From JBFELU01 sp041572755 (GTDB taxonomy: Bacteria; Actinomycetota; Acidimicrobiia; Spongiisociales; UBA11373): DNA of 64,000 nt. The notes beneath the pieces are model-generated. The model was not told the DNA's origin and made no database searches. It worked only from the letters and a program-made list of their open reading frames with translations. Shown here in pieces: positions 25,257-32,603 of the stretch (the first letter of the stretch is position 1; the number at the start of each line of letters is the position of its first letter). Location of the stretch: the NCBI GenBank assembly GCA_041572755.1, contig JBFFRY010000004.1, positions 55,165-119,164 on the forward strand. The letters are read 5' to 3'. Position numbers and translations under genes: made by a program.

Positions 25257-26225
25257 GTGGCAGTAGCTGACCGGACGCGGCGAGATCGTGAGCGCAACAA
25301 GCTCACCGATGAACGAGGGCGACTCACGACTGATCTCGTGAGCCAGTACTTGACTGCCATCGGTGAGTACGAACTGCTCACGGCGGAGCTCGAGGTCGAG
25401 TTCGCCCAGAAGATCGAGGCCGGCGAAGACGCCGAGGCCCGTCTCGAGGAGGGTGACTTCAAGAACAAGGCCGAGCAGGTGGAGCTCAAGCGGCTCGTGC
25501 GGCTCGGCAAGCAGGCCAAGGACGACTTCCTCACCGCCAACCTGCGGCTCGTCGTGGCCAACGCCCGCCGGTATGCCAACACGTCGGGAATCGACTTCTT
25601 GGACCTGATTCAGGAAGGCAACCTGGGTCTGATCCGAGCGGTCGAGAAGTTCGACTGGCGCAAGGGGTTCAAGTTCTCCACGTACGCCACGTGGTGGATC
25701 CGCCAGGCGATCACCCGGGCCATCGCCGACAAGTCACGCACGGTGCGGATTCCGGTCCATCTGCACGACACCCTGGCGGCGGTGCGGGCCGCCCAGGCCA
25801 GCCTCAAGGCCGAGCTCGGCCGTGATCCCAAACCCAACGAGATCGCCGAGGAGGCCGGGGTAACCGTCGACAAGGTGGAGCTCGCCCTCGGTGTCGCCGA
25901 CACCGTCTCGCTCGAGCAGCCCGTTGGGGAAGATGGCGCTCAGCTCGGCGACTTCATCGAGGACGAAGAGGCCGTTGATCCGGTGAAGGTCACCGAGGAG
26001 CTCGACATCGCCGACAGCCTGAGGCGCTCGATCTCCCGGCTCCCCGAGCGGGAGGGCCGGATCCTGGCGCTGCGCTACGGCTTTCTCGACGGCGTGCCGC
26101 GCACCCTCGAGGAGATCGGCGAAGAGTTCAACCTGACCCGGGAACGGATTCGCCAGCTCGAGAAGCTGGCGCTGTGTCGACTGCGGCATCCCTCCTTTGG
26201 GATCAGAGAACAAGATCTCGTCTGA
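25257..26225 (+). CDS. Sigma-70 family RNA polymerase sigma factor (group 1/2)
   Basis: 322 residues. Region 1.2 (LVSQYLTAIGEYELLTAELEVE) is followed by region 2 with RLVVANARRYANTSGIDFLDLIQEGNLGLIRAVEKFDWRKGFKFSTYATWWIRQAITRAI. Region 3 and region 4.2 (RTLEEIGEEFNLTRERIRQLEKLALCRLRHPS) complete the protein. Full -10, extended -10 and -35 recognition regions are present without the long region 1.1 of a primary sigma, so an HrdB/SigB-like group 2 factor is likely; a short primary factor is possible. GTG has GGAGAGGA upstream. A long leader with a CRP-like palindrome precedes it. Confidence 0.9.
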   Translation: MAVADRTRRDRERNKLTDERGRLTTDLVSQYLTAIGEYELLTAELEVEFAQKIEAGEDAEARLEEGDFKNKAEQVELKRLVRLGKQAKDDFLTANLRLVVANARRYANTSGIDFLDLIQEGNLGLIRAVEKFDWRKGFKFSTYATWWIRQAITRAIADKSRTVRIPVHLHDTLAAVRAAQASLKAELGRDPKPNEIAEEAGVTVDKVELALGVADTVSLEQPVGEDGAQLGDFIEDEEAVDPVKVTEELDIADSLRRSISRLPEREGRILALRYGFLDGVPRTLEEIGEEFNLTRERIRQLEKLALCRLRHPSFGIREQDLV

Positions 26226-26261
26226 GGAAGCAACGACCGGAGGCGAGTCACTGCGGGCGGC

Positions 26262-26267
26262 TACGCT
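26262..26267 (+). promoter_or_regulatory. -10 box TACGCT of CBS gene (with leader)
   Basis: TACGCT, 27 nt before the ATG at 26295; GGGGAG lies in the leader. Confidence 0.45.
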
Positions 26268-26294
26268 CGCGAGGACACGTCGGGGAGATGACGC

Positions 26295-26672
26295 ATGAAG
26301 CTGGGCGCCCTCGTGGGTGGCACCGCCACCGTGATCGGTCCAGAAGCATCGGTCGCCGACGCCGCCGAGGCACTGGTTGCGGATGGGGTCGGCAGCCTCG
26401 GAGTGGTCGCTGATCGGAGGCTCATCGGCATCATCACCGAGCGCGATGTGGTGAGGGCCATCGCCGACGGGGCCGACGCAGAGTCTGAGGTGGTCTCCGA
26501 TTGGATGTCGGATGCCCCCGACACCTTCTCGCCGGACGTCGATGTCGAAGAGGCCGCCGCCTGGCTCCTCGAGGTCGGCTACCGCCACATGCCGGTCATG
26601 GATGACGGCGAACTTCTCGGGATCGTTTCGATCCGCGACATCCTGTGGGCGATCACCAGCGGGAGCGATTGA
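26295..26672 (+). CDS. CBS-domain pair protein
   Basis: 125 residues, made up of two CBS motifs. The first runs from about 1 to 58 (DRRLIGIITERDVVRAIADG) and the second from 64 to 122 (DGELLGIVSIRDILWAITSG). Such stand-alone pairs bind adenine nucleotides and act as cellular energy or redox sensors. The partner is unknown. The downstream Nfu-HEAT gene begins 13 nt after its stop and may be co-transcribed. Confidence 0.88.
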   Translation: MKLGALVGGTATVIGPEASVADAAEALVADGVGSLGVVADRRLIGIITERDVVRAIADGADAESEVVSDWMSDAPDTFSPDVDVEEAAAWLLEVGYRHMPVMDDGELLGIVSIRDILWAITSGSD

Positions 26673-26685
26673 GCCCGGGGGAGTC

Positions 26686-27780
26686 ATGACGACCCGGCCC
26701 GATGATCTCGACCTGACTCGAGCGGCCGTCGCCGCCCGCGATCTGGTGGCCACTGCATCGGGCTATCTCACCGGCGACGTGGCGATGACACTGCCATTTG
26801 AATCGCTGGGCCCCTTCAAGGGACTGCTGCTGCGCTTCTTCTCCACCGAACCGTGGAGCGACGACGATGCGGCTGCGTTGAGCGTCCTGGTCGCCCCGCA
26901 CCTCGAGGCCGGATGGTGGGAGCATGATCTCGGCGGCGGCATCACGCTGGCTCACGGCATCGATGAGGGCCGCTATCGGTTGCTGGTGACGGGTGGTGCT
27001 TCCCCGGCCCCCTCGATCTTCGACCGCGTCTTCGAAGGGCCGGTCGTGCCCGAGGCGACCCCCCATCCTCGCAAGGTGAAGTTCGTGACGGGAGGCTCCC
27101 CGGCCGCCGGAGCCTGGTATCGGCGCGGTGATCCAGAGGCGCCACCCGACGAACGGATCAAACGGCTGTTTGCGGAGCCGGATGTCACCGACGTGATGGT
27201 GGCGGGCGACTTCGTCACGGTGGGCATCGGCGCGAAGTGGTCGTGGGAGCGGCGCCTCGAGCCCTTGCTGGCGCTGATCACCGAATTGTTCGCTTCGAGC
27301 GATCCCTCCACGGCACCGATCCGGACCCGCGATGAACTGCTGGCGGAGGCATCCACCGGTGGGCTCGACCGTCCTGAGGACCTGCACCTGCTCGATCCCG
27401 ACGATGGCGACCACCGACGACGGTTGCTTGCGGCGCTGGACGACGCCGACCCCCGAGTGCGGCGGGTCGCCGTCGCGGTGCTCGCCGAGTCGTCCGATCC
27501 CGAGCTGCGTCTCGACGCAGTGATGCGGGGCGCCGGGGACGACTCGAGAGGGGTTCGCCGCACGGCCGTCGATGCGGCGGCCGAAGTCGGTGGCGAGGCC
27601 ATGCGGGAGATCTTCGAGGGCCGCCTCTCCGATCTCGATGCATGGATCCGGTGGAAAGCGGTGCGGTCCCTCGGCGAGCTCGGTGTCGAGGCGAGTCGCG
27701 CCGCGGTGGAAGCGCTCGCCGACGACACCGACTTCCAGGTGAGATTCGAGGTTGCCCGCGTCTTGCGGGAGAACTCCTAG
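26686..27780 (+). CDS. Nfu N-domain and HEAT-repeat fusion protein
   Basis: 364 residues. After an N-terminal alpha/beta region (1-120), residues 126-205 match the Nfu N-terminal scaffold domain: PHPRKVKFVTGG, then RLFAEPDVTDVMVAGDFVTVGIGAKWSW. The C-terminal part (about 240-364) is HEAT-like, with LDDADPRVRRVAVAVLAESSDPE, DSRGVRRTAVDAAAEVGGE and DLDAWIRWKAVRSLGELG. The Cys-containing NifU domain that binds Fe-S clusters is absent, so it is probably not itself a carrier. GGGGGAG precedes the ATG. Its stop overlaps the convergent gene. Confidence 0.75.
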   Translation: MTTRPDDLDLTRAAVAARDLVATASGYLTGDVAMTLPFESLGPFKGLLLRFFSTEPWSDDDAAALSVLVAPHLEAGWWEHDLGGGITLAHGIDEGRYRLLVTGGASPAPSIFDRVFEGPVVPEATPHPRKVKFVTGGSPAAGAWYRRGDPEAPPDERIKRLFAEPDVTDVMVAGDFVTVGIGAKWSWERRLEPLLALITELFASSDPSTAPIRTRDELLAEASTGGLDRPEDLHLLDPDDGDHRRRLLAALDDADPRVRRVAVAVLAESSDPELRLDAVMRGAGDDSRGVRRTAVDAAAEVGGEAMREIFEGRLSDLDAWIRWKAVRSLGELGVEASRAAVEALADDTDFQVRFEVARVLRENS

Positions 27781-28160
27781 AGGAGCACCTCGAGACGGCG
27801 GTTGAGGGCGTCCATGACCGCTCGGGCGGCCGCCATCGATCCGTTCTCCTCGTCGATGAGAGCGCTGCCGACGAGCACACTGCCTTTGGGATCCACCCGA
27901 ACCTGCGCCAGGGCCACCTGACGGTTTCCCAGGGCGGTGCTGGCTATGGCGAGCAACTCCAGCGAGAGATCGCTCGCCGACAGCGACTCGAGCGCGTGCA
28001 GGGCGGCTTCGCCGACGAGTCGTGCCCGTTCCCGTGGGTGGCCGCTGCCCACTGCGGCTCCCTGGACGAGGCCCCCCCGCCAGTCGAGGGTGATCGTCAC
28101 CATGGCGTCGCCGTCTTCGACGACCTCATCGATGGAGATGATGGCAGCGCGCGGGTTCAT
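27777..28160 (-). CDS. Unknown family, paralogue A
   Basis: 127 residues, no membrane helix. Alternating strands and helices end with LVGSALIDEENGSMAAARAVMDALNRRLEVLL. It aligns along its length with the product of 28195-28623: ITLDWRGGLVQGAA, ERARLVGEAALHALESL, LELLAIASTALGNRQVALAQVRVD and GSAL...ALNRR. I do not recognise the family. The ATG is placed 8 nt after a TAGCCT box. The stop overlaps that of the Nfu-HEAT gene by 4 nt. Confidence 0.7.
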   Translation of the reverse strand: MNPRAAIISIDEVVEDGDAMVTITLDWRGGLVQGAAVGSGHPRERARLVGEAALHALESLSASDLSLELLAIASTALGNRQVALAQVRVDPKGSVLVGSALIDEENGSMAAARAVMDALNRRLEVLL

Positions 28161-28168
28161 GGCCCGTC

Positions 28169-28174
28169 AGGCTA
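28169..28174 (-). promoter_or_regulatory. -10 box TAGCCT, leaderless start of paralogue A
   Basis: TAGCCT, 8 nt before the ATG at 28160; no Shine-Dalgarno site. Confidence 0.5.
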
Positions 28175-28194
28175 GTGGGCCGGCGCGCTGCTCC

Positions 28195-28623
28195 CTAGAA
28201 GGAGAGGGACGCTCTGCGGTTCACTGCGTCGAGCACGGCGGCGGCGGTCGCTGCCAGCGGGTCGGCGGGATTCCGAAACGCCGATCCCACGAGCGGGTGG
28301 TCCGGGACGCCAGGATCGGCGACCACGGCCAGTGCGATGTCGACCCCGCCCGCTTGGGCTTCGCCGACATCCACGAGCCGGAAGCCGCTCCGACCCTCGG
28401 TGAACCGTTCGACCGCTTCCAGCGTGGCATGGGCGGTGAGTGTTGACCGGCCGGCATCACCCGATGCCGCCGCCGCCCGGCCGCTCGCCTGGCCCCCGTC
28501 GAGTCCGAGGGTGACAGTCACGGTGAAAGATCGACCGTCGTCGTGCTCCTCGATGCTCTGGATGGCGGCGCGGCGAACGGCGGCCCGTGCTGCTTGTTGC
28601 TCGGCGAACTCCTGGACTGTCAT
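28195..28623 (-). CDS. Unknown family, paralogue B
   Basis: 142 residues. It starts with a charged helix (MTVQEFAEQQAARAAVRRAAIQSIEEHDD) missing from paralogue A, then follows the same plan: VTVTLGLDGGQASGRAAAA, RSTLTAHATLEAVERF, GVDIALAVVADPGVPDHPLVGSAF, AATAAAVLDAVNRRASLSF. The shared LVGSA...A.LDA.NRR ending suggests a small alpha-beta domain. ATG at 28623 is preferred; an in-frame ATG at 28701 would overlap the upstream ATPase gene. Confidence 0.7.
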   Translation of the reverse strand: MTVQEFAEQQAARAAVRRAAIQSIEEHDDGRSFTVTVTLGLDGGQASGRAAAASGDAGRSTLTAHATLEAVERFTEGRSGFRLVDVGEAQAGGVDIALAVVADPGVPDHPLVGSAFRNPADPLAATAAAVLDAVNRRASLSF

Positions 28624-28666
28624 GTTCCATCCATCGGCTCTCCGGAGTCCGGCTTGAGGATTCGGT

Positions 28667-31039
28667 TCAGGTTCGAGGAATCCAGAGAAGGAAGACCTCA
28701 TCGACCGCGATGTCGGTCTTCTCGAGGCCGATCGCGATGGTCTCTATCTCCGAGGCCTTGCCTCGCCACTCGGCATCGATTTCGAGGATCTCCTCCTCGA
28801 GATCGTCCTTCAGGTCTTCGAGGTCATCGACCTTGTCCGTGTACTTGGTCTCGGCGGAGCGCAGTCGCTGCTCCGCCCTCTTGGTCATCGAACGCTTGCT
28901 GGCGGCCGATCCGAGCGAGCGGGTCGAGCGACGCCCGGTGAGGACCCCGATGAGCGTGCCGGCCCCCGACAGGAGTTCCTCCTGGCGGCGGGCATCCACG
29001 TCGACCACCAGCTCGTCGATACGCAGCCGGGCTGCTTCGATCTGGTCGTAGAGGGCTTCCATCTTGCCTTCGAACCGATCACGGATCTTGGCCGTTTCCC
29101 TATCGGCCTCGTCCTGGGCGGCGAGATCACAGCGTGCTGCAAACGCCCGGCGGTCCTCTCCGACTCGGGCATAGAGCTTCAAGGCCGGGTTGCGGTACAC
29201 CTCGATCGACCGGTGGCGGTACAGATGGTCCTTGATCGCCCGGGCCGCCTTCGTGAAGAGGGCCTTGGTGTGAATCGGTGCCTCGGGGATGACGTACCGG
29301 GCATCGCCGGGGGGTTCGGGTAGGAAGTCCCTCTCGTCGTAGTCGACGGCGACCGCACCGGCGACGTCGAGGGCTTCGGTGAGGGGAAACAGGACCGCCT
29401 CCCACACCTCGTCGTGATCGACGTCGGCCTTGGCCTCGTCGAACACGAGGTGGACTCGGGCGGCGAGCCCCGCTTCGTAGCGGGTGCCGCTGCGGGAAGC
29501 GCCCACCTCGTCGGCCCACGGTGCCCCGGGATCCAGATACCGCACCGGCGTCCCGGCGGCTATCTCGGGAGCCACCAGGCTCTCGTCCTCGGCCGGAACC
29601 GGTTCCGGCGAGGGGGTCGCCGCGGCGGACGTTGCGGTGCGGGCCGGATCCCCGGCGGTGAGGTCGGCGATCTGGTCGCGGGTGAGCGGGCCCCGCAGGT
29701 ACGACATCGCCCAACGAGTGGTGAACACGGTCGGCTCGGGATCCCGGGTGTTGTGGAGTACGAACTGCCGCTTGTCGAGGCCAGAGATCATCTCGTCGAA
29801 GGCGTCCACGTCGGTGTCGCCACGCGCCGACTGCAGCGCTTCGACGATGCGCGACTTGTCGCGGGCCGTCTGCAGACGCCCGATGCACCAGGTCCCGGCG
29901 TTCGACATCGCCTTGTAGTCGAGATCGACCGGGTTCTGAGTGGAGAGCAGCATCCCGACCCCAAATGCCCGGGCTTGTTTGAGGATCGTGAGAATGGGCT
30001 TCTTCGCCGGCGGGACCGCCGTGGGCGGCACGAAGCCGAACACCTCGTCCATGTAGATCAGCGCCCGCAGGTCGCTCGATCCGGCCTGAGAGCGCATCCA
30101 GGTGATCATCTTCGACAGCACCAGGGTGACCACGAATTGGCGTTCCTCTTCGGAGAGATGGGCGAGGTAGATGATCGATGCCCGCGGCTTGTCCTCCTCG
30201 GTCCACAACAGACGCTCGATGTCGAGATCCATGCCGCCTCGCCAGGCGGCGAACGAGGGCGACGCCACCAACGCGTTGAGCTGCATCGCCAACGCCATGC
30301 GGTCCTTGGGCGGGAAGAAGGTGTCGATGTCGAACACGCCGAGCTTGCGCAGCGGAGGTCGATGCACCTGACCGAGCAACGTCTCCAGCGTGAGGTCGTC
30401 GCCGGCCGCCCACGACCGCTCGATCAGATTGGACAGCAGGATGTGCTCCCGGCTCGAGAGAGGATCCGACTTGATGCCGACCAATCCGAGGATGCCGGTG
30501 ACGAAGCCCTCGATCTCGTCGCGAAGGGTCTCGGCTTCGTCGTTGAAGTCGCCGGTGGGCGCCGAGAGGGATCCCATCACGTTGAGCGGAACCCCGGCTT
30601 CCGAGCCGGGGGTGAAGACCGTGAACTCGGCGTCCCTTCGCAGCGCAGCGATGTCGCCGCCGTCGAGGTCCCACGAGGCGAGGCCCCGCTCCCAGAGCTC
30701 CGCCGTCTCTGCGGCGAGCGCCTCGGGCGTGCCGCCTTCCCGTTTGGCCTCGGCGGTGTCGACCCACGGAAGGAAGTCGTCCGGCTCCAGCTTCGGGAAC
30801 GTCAGCAACAGGTTCGTCATGTCGCCTTTGGGGTCGAGGATCAATGCCGGGATCCCGGCCCGCAGGGCCTCCTCGAGGAAGATGATCCCGAGGCCCGTCT
30901 TCCCCGATCCAGTCATGCCCACGATCACGCCGTGGGTCGTCAGGTCTGAAGGGTCGTACCGGACGACGGCGTCCTTGGTCCGCTTGCCGGTGCGCGGGTC
31001 GATCACTCCGCCGAGGTAGAACCCTTTCGACTTCGCCAT
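28667..31039 (-). CDS. HerA/FtsK-superfamily ATPase with coiled-coil C-terminus
   Basis: 790 residues. A Walker A motif GMTGSGKT (41-48) and a Walker B motif ALIYMDEVFGF (about 345-355) define a P-loop ATPase of the HerA/VirB4/FtsK type. An early YDPSDLTTHGVIVG segment and a late STQNPVDLDYKAMSNAGTWCIGRLQ sensor region support this. After about residue 500 there is a variable linker, then a charged helical C-terminal third (DQIEAARLRIDELVVDVDARRQEEL and TDKVDDLEDLKDDLEEEI), probably coiled coil. DNA translocation is an inference. ATG at 31039 has GGAGGAGGG upstream. Confidence 0.82.
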   Translation of the reverse strand: MAKSKGFYLGGVIDPRTGKRTKDAVVRYDPSDLTTHGVIVGMTGSGKTGLGIIFLEEALRAGIPALILDPKGDMTNLLLTFPKLEPDDFLPWVDTAEAKREGGTPEALAAETAELWERGLASWDLDGGDIAALRRDAEFTVFTPGSEAGVPLNVMGSLSAPTGDFNDEAETLRDEIEGFVTGILGLVGIKSDPLSSREHILLSNLIERSWAAGDDLTLETLLGQVHRPPLRKLGVFDIDTFFPPKDRMALAMQLNALVASPSFAAWRGGMDLDIERLLWTEEDKPRASIIYLAHLSEEERQFVVTLVLSKMITWMRSQAGSSDLRALIYMDEVFGFVPPTAVPPAKKPILTILKQARAFGVGMLLSTQNPVDLDYKAMSNAGTWCIGRLQTARDKSRIVEALQSARGDTDVDAFDEMISGLDKRQFVLHNTRDPEPTVFTTRWAMSYLRGPLTRDQIADLTAGDPARTATSAAATPSPEPVPAEDESLVAPEIAAGTPVRYLDPGAPWADEVGASRSGTRYEAGLAARVHLVFDEAKADVDHDEVWEAVLFPLTEALDVAGAVAVDYDERDFLPEPPGDARYVIPEAPIHTKALFTKAARAIKDHLYRHRSIEVYRNPALKLYARVGEDRRAFAARCDLAAQDEADRETAKIRDRFEGKMEALYDQIEAARLRIDELVVDVDARRQEELLSGAGTLIGVLTGRRSTRSLGSAASKRSMTKRAEQRLRSAETKYTDKVDDLEDLKDDLEEEILEIDAEWRGKASEIETIAIGLEKTDIAVDEVFLLWIPRT

Positions 31040-31098
31040 TGCGCCCTCCTCCGACGGCGAGTGTATCCGGCGTCGCGATCCGCCCGAGAGGGATCGCC

Positions 31099-31104
31099 TA
31101 ACCT
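31099..31104 (+). promoter_or_regulatory. -10 box TAACCT, leaderless start of lipoprotein
   Basis: TAACCT, 6 nt before the GTG at 31111; no Shine-Dalgarno site. Confidence 0.55.
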
Positions 31105-31110
31105 CGGGTC

Positions 31111-31488
31111 GTGCGCAGATCGATGCTCTGGACGCTGGCCGCGGCAGTGACTCTCGCCGCATGTGGGGGAGGCGATGGTGGGGGCGCCACCGGACCCGAC
31201 CTCGAGATCGAGCGGAGGGAGGGCTATGCCGTCGTCGTCGACGAGTCGACGGGATCCATCGAGATCGGCTTCAGCGCCGATCGGAATGCGGCGTCCGGGA
31301 CGCGTTTCGAGGTGACCGACGCTCTGTGGCGCGTCGACGACGGACCGTGGAACGAGCCCCCGGTGACCTGCGTCGGCCGGGGCCAGCGGATCGAGTTGGG
31401 CATCAGCAGCGTCCAGAACGAGGCTCGCCCCGGTCTCCTCGAGGAGCGGGTCGTCTGGCTGGCTTGCCTCTCCCCGGAAGAGGACTGA
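31111..31488 (+). CDS. Small lipoprotein, unknown function
   Basis: 125 residues. The signal peptide MRRSMLWTLAAAVTLAACGGG ends in a lipobox (LAAC, Cys18) followed by a glycine linker. The mature part is about 100 residues of beta-type sequence with two further cysteines (PPVTCVGRG and VWLACLS) that may form a disulfide. No family is recognised. It is divergent from the HerA-like ATPase gene. Confidence 0.7.
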   Translation: MRRSMLWTLAAAVTLAACGGGDGGGATGPDLEIERREGYAVVVDESTGSIEIGFSADRNAASGTRFEVTDALWRVDDGPWNEPPVTCVGRGQRIELGISSVQNEARPGLLEERVVWLACLSPEED

Positions 31489-31492
31489 GCGG

Positions 31493-32029
31493 TCAGGGAT
31501 CGACCCGGCGACGGATCTCCGCCACGGCTTCGGCGACCCCATCGACACAGGTGACCAGCGAGCCGTCGGTGGCCAACTCATCGGTCAGCAGGCCCACCAG
31601 GCGGCGCCACATCGGGCCCACCGTCACCACCGGTCGGGGGGCACCCGAACGGGCCTGCACGAATGCGACGTTCCACGCCACCATCAGTTCGGTCAGAGTT
31701 CCGATGCTCCCCGGCAGCGTGATGAAGCCGGCGCCGATATCGGACATTCGGCGAATCCGCTCCGTGAGCGACGGCGCCGGTTGCTCGTCGGCGACGTAGG
31801 CGTTGGCCGATGACCTCCCGGGGAATGCGGCCGGCGCGGTGACTCCGATCACGTGGCCTCCGGCATCCGCCGCACCCATCGACACCGCCTCCATGAGACC
31901 CCCATACCCGCCGGTGGCGATGTCGTATCCGGCGTCGGCGAGGAGGCGGCCGCATTGCACACCATCGCGATAGTCGGTCCCCTCGGGGTCGGTGTGCGAT
32001 GCCCCGAAAACGACGATCAGCGATCCCAT
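31493..32029 (-). CDS. SLOG/LOG-family (TIGR00725-like) protein
   Basis: 178 residues with a Rossmann-like LOG fold. IVVFGAS at the N-terminus, GYDIATGGYGGLMEAVSMGAADAGG and GFITLPGSIGTLTELMVAW replace the cytokinin-riboside phosphoribohydrolase motifs (SGGGxxGxM and PGGxGTxxE). The altered second motif (PGSIGT) and GGYGGLMEA fit the TIGR00725-like branch rather than true LOG enzymes. The likely ligand is a nucleotide. ATG at 32029 follows TAGCCT by 8 nt. Confidence 0.85.
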   Translation of the reverse strand: MGSLIVVFGASHTDPEGTDYRDGVQCGRLLADAGYDIATGGYGGLMEAVSMGAADAGGHVIGVTAPAAFPGRSSANAYVADEQPAPSLTERIRRMSDIGAGFITLPGSIGTLTELMVAWNVAFVQARSGAPRPVVTVGPMWRRLVGLLTDELATDGSLVTCVDGVAEAVAEIRRRVDP

Positions 32030-32037
32030 TGAGGTTG

Positions 32038-32043
32038 AGGCTA
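32038..32043 (-). promoter_or_regulatory. -10 box TAGCCT, leaderless start of SLOG gene
   Basis: TAGCCT, 8 nt before the ATG at 32029; it overlaps the start of the upstream gene's stop region. Confidence 0.5.
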
Positions 32044-32045
32044 GA

Positions 32046-32507
32046 TCAACCGGTTCCGGTCGGCCCCAGACGGACCGCCACATCGTCGAGGAAGCGGGAG
32101 AGCGACTCCTCGGCGAACCTGTGGAGCACCGCCGCATCCACCGCCCCGCCCAGCAGTCCGAGTGGGGGCTTGTAGGTCGCGCTGAAGAGCAACGCTGTTC
32201 GTTCGGCGGCGATCGGCACCGCATCGAGACGGGCCTCCAGGTGTGGGAAGAGATCGGGGTTGCGGGAGGCATCGGCCCGGAACAGGAGATGCGCCCCCGA
32301 AGCGGCCCCCAACGGTTCGTCGAAGGCAACGAGCTCGATGCGCATGTCCCGAGAAACCCGGCGGCGTCCCAGATGGGCGTGGAGGGTCGTCACGATCGCT
32401 CCTTCGGCCGCCGATCCGAGGAGAGATTCCGGCTCGTCGCGCAGCCGGTCCCTGACCCGTTCGTAGGGGACGTCGACGGCCGTGACGAACCGGACATCGC
32501 GCTTCAC
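32046..32507 (-). CDS. Putative SRPBCC-like protein
   Basis: 153 residues, soluble. The start MKRDVRFVTAVDVPYERVRDRLRDEPESLLG looks like the first strand and helix of an SRPBCC or polyketide-cyclase-like domain, and the ending FAEESLSRFLDDVAVRLG resembles its long C-terminal helix. The middle (GAHLLFRADASRNPDLFPHLEARLDAVPIAAERTALLFSATYKPP) alternates strands. Ligand unknown; the family call is from pattern only. It lies upstream of the SLOG gene on the same strand, which has its own promoter box. Confidence 0.6.
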   Translation of the reverse strand: MKRDVRFVTAVDVPYERVRDRLRDEPESLLGSAAEGAIVTTLHAHLGRRRVSRDMRIELVAFDEPLGAASGAHLLFRADASRNPDLFPHLEARLDAVPIAAERTALLFSATYKPPLGLLGGAVDAAVLHRFAEESLSRFLDDVAVRLGPTGTG

Positions 32508-32571
32508 GGCTCTCCCTCCCCGAGTGCGGACACGGTACCCACTCGGCCCGCCGCATGCCGGAGGGGCCTCC

Positions 32572-32577
32572 TAGGGT
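32572..32577 (+). promoter_or_regulatory. -10 box TAGGGT of tnaA (with leader)
   Basis: TAGGGT, 26 nt before the ATG at 32604; AGAGGTG in the leader serves as the ribosome-binding site. Confidence 0.4.
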
Positions 32578-32603
32578 CGGGGCAACCAATCACAGAGGTG
32601 ACC

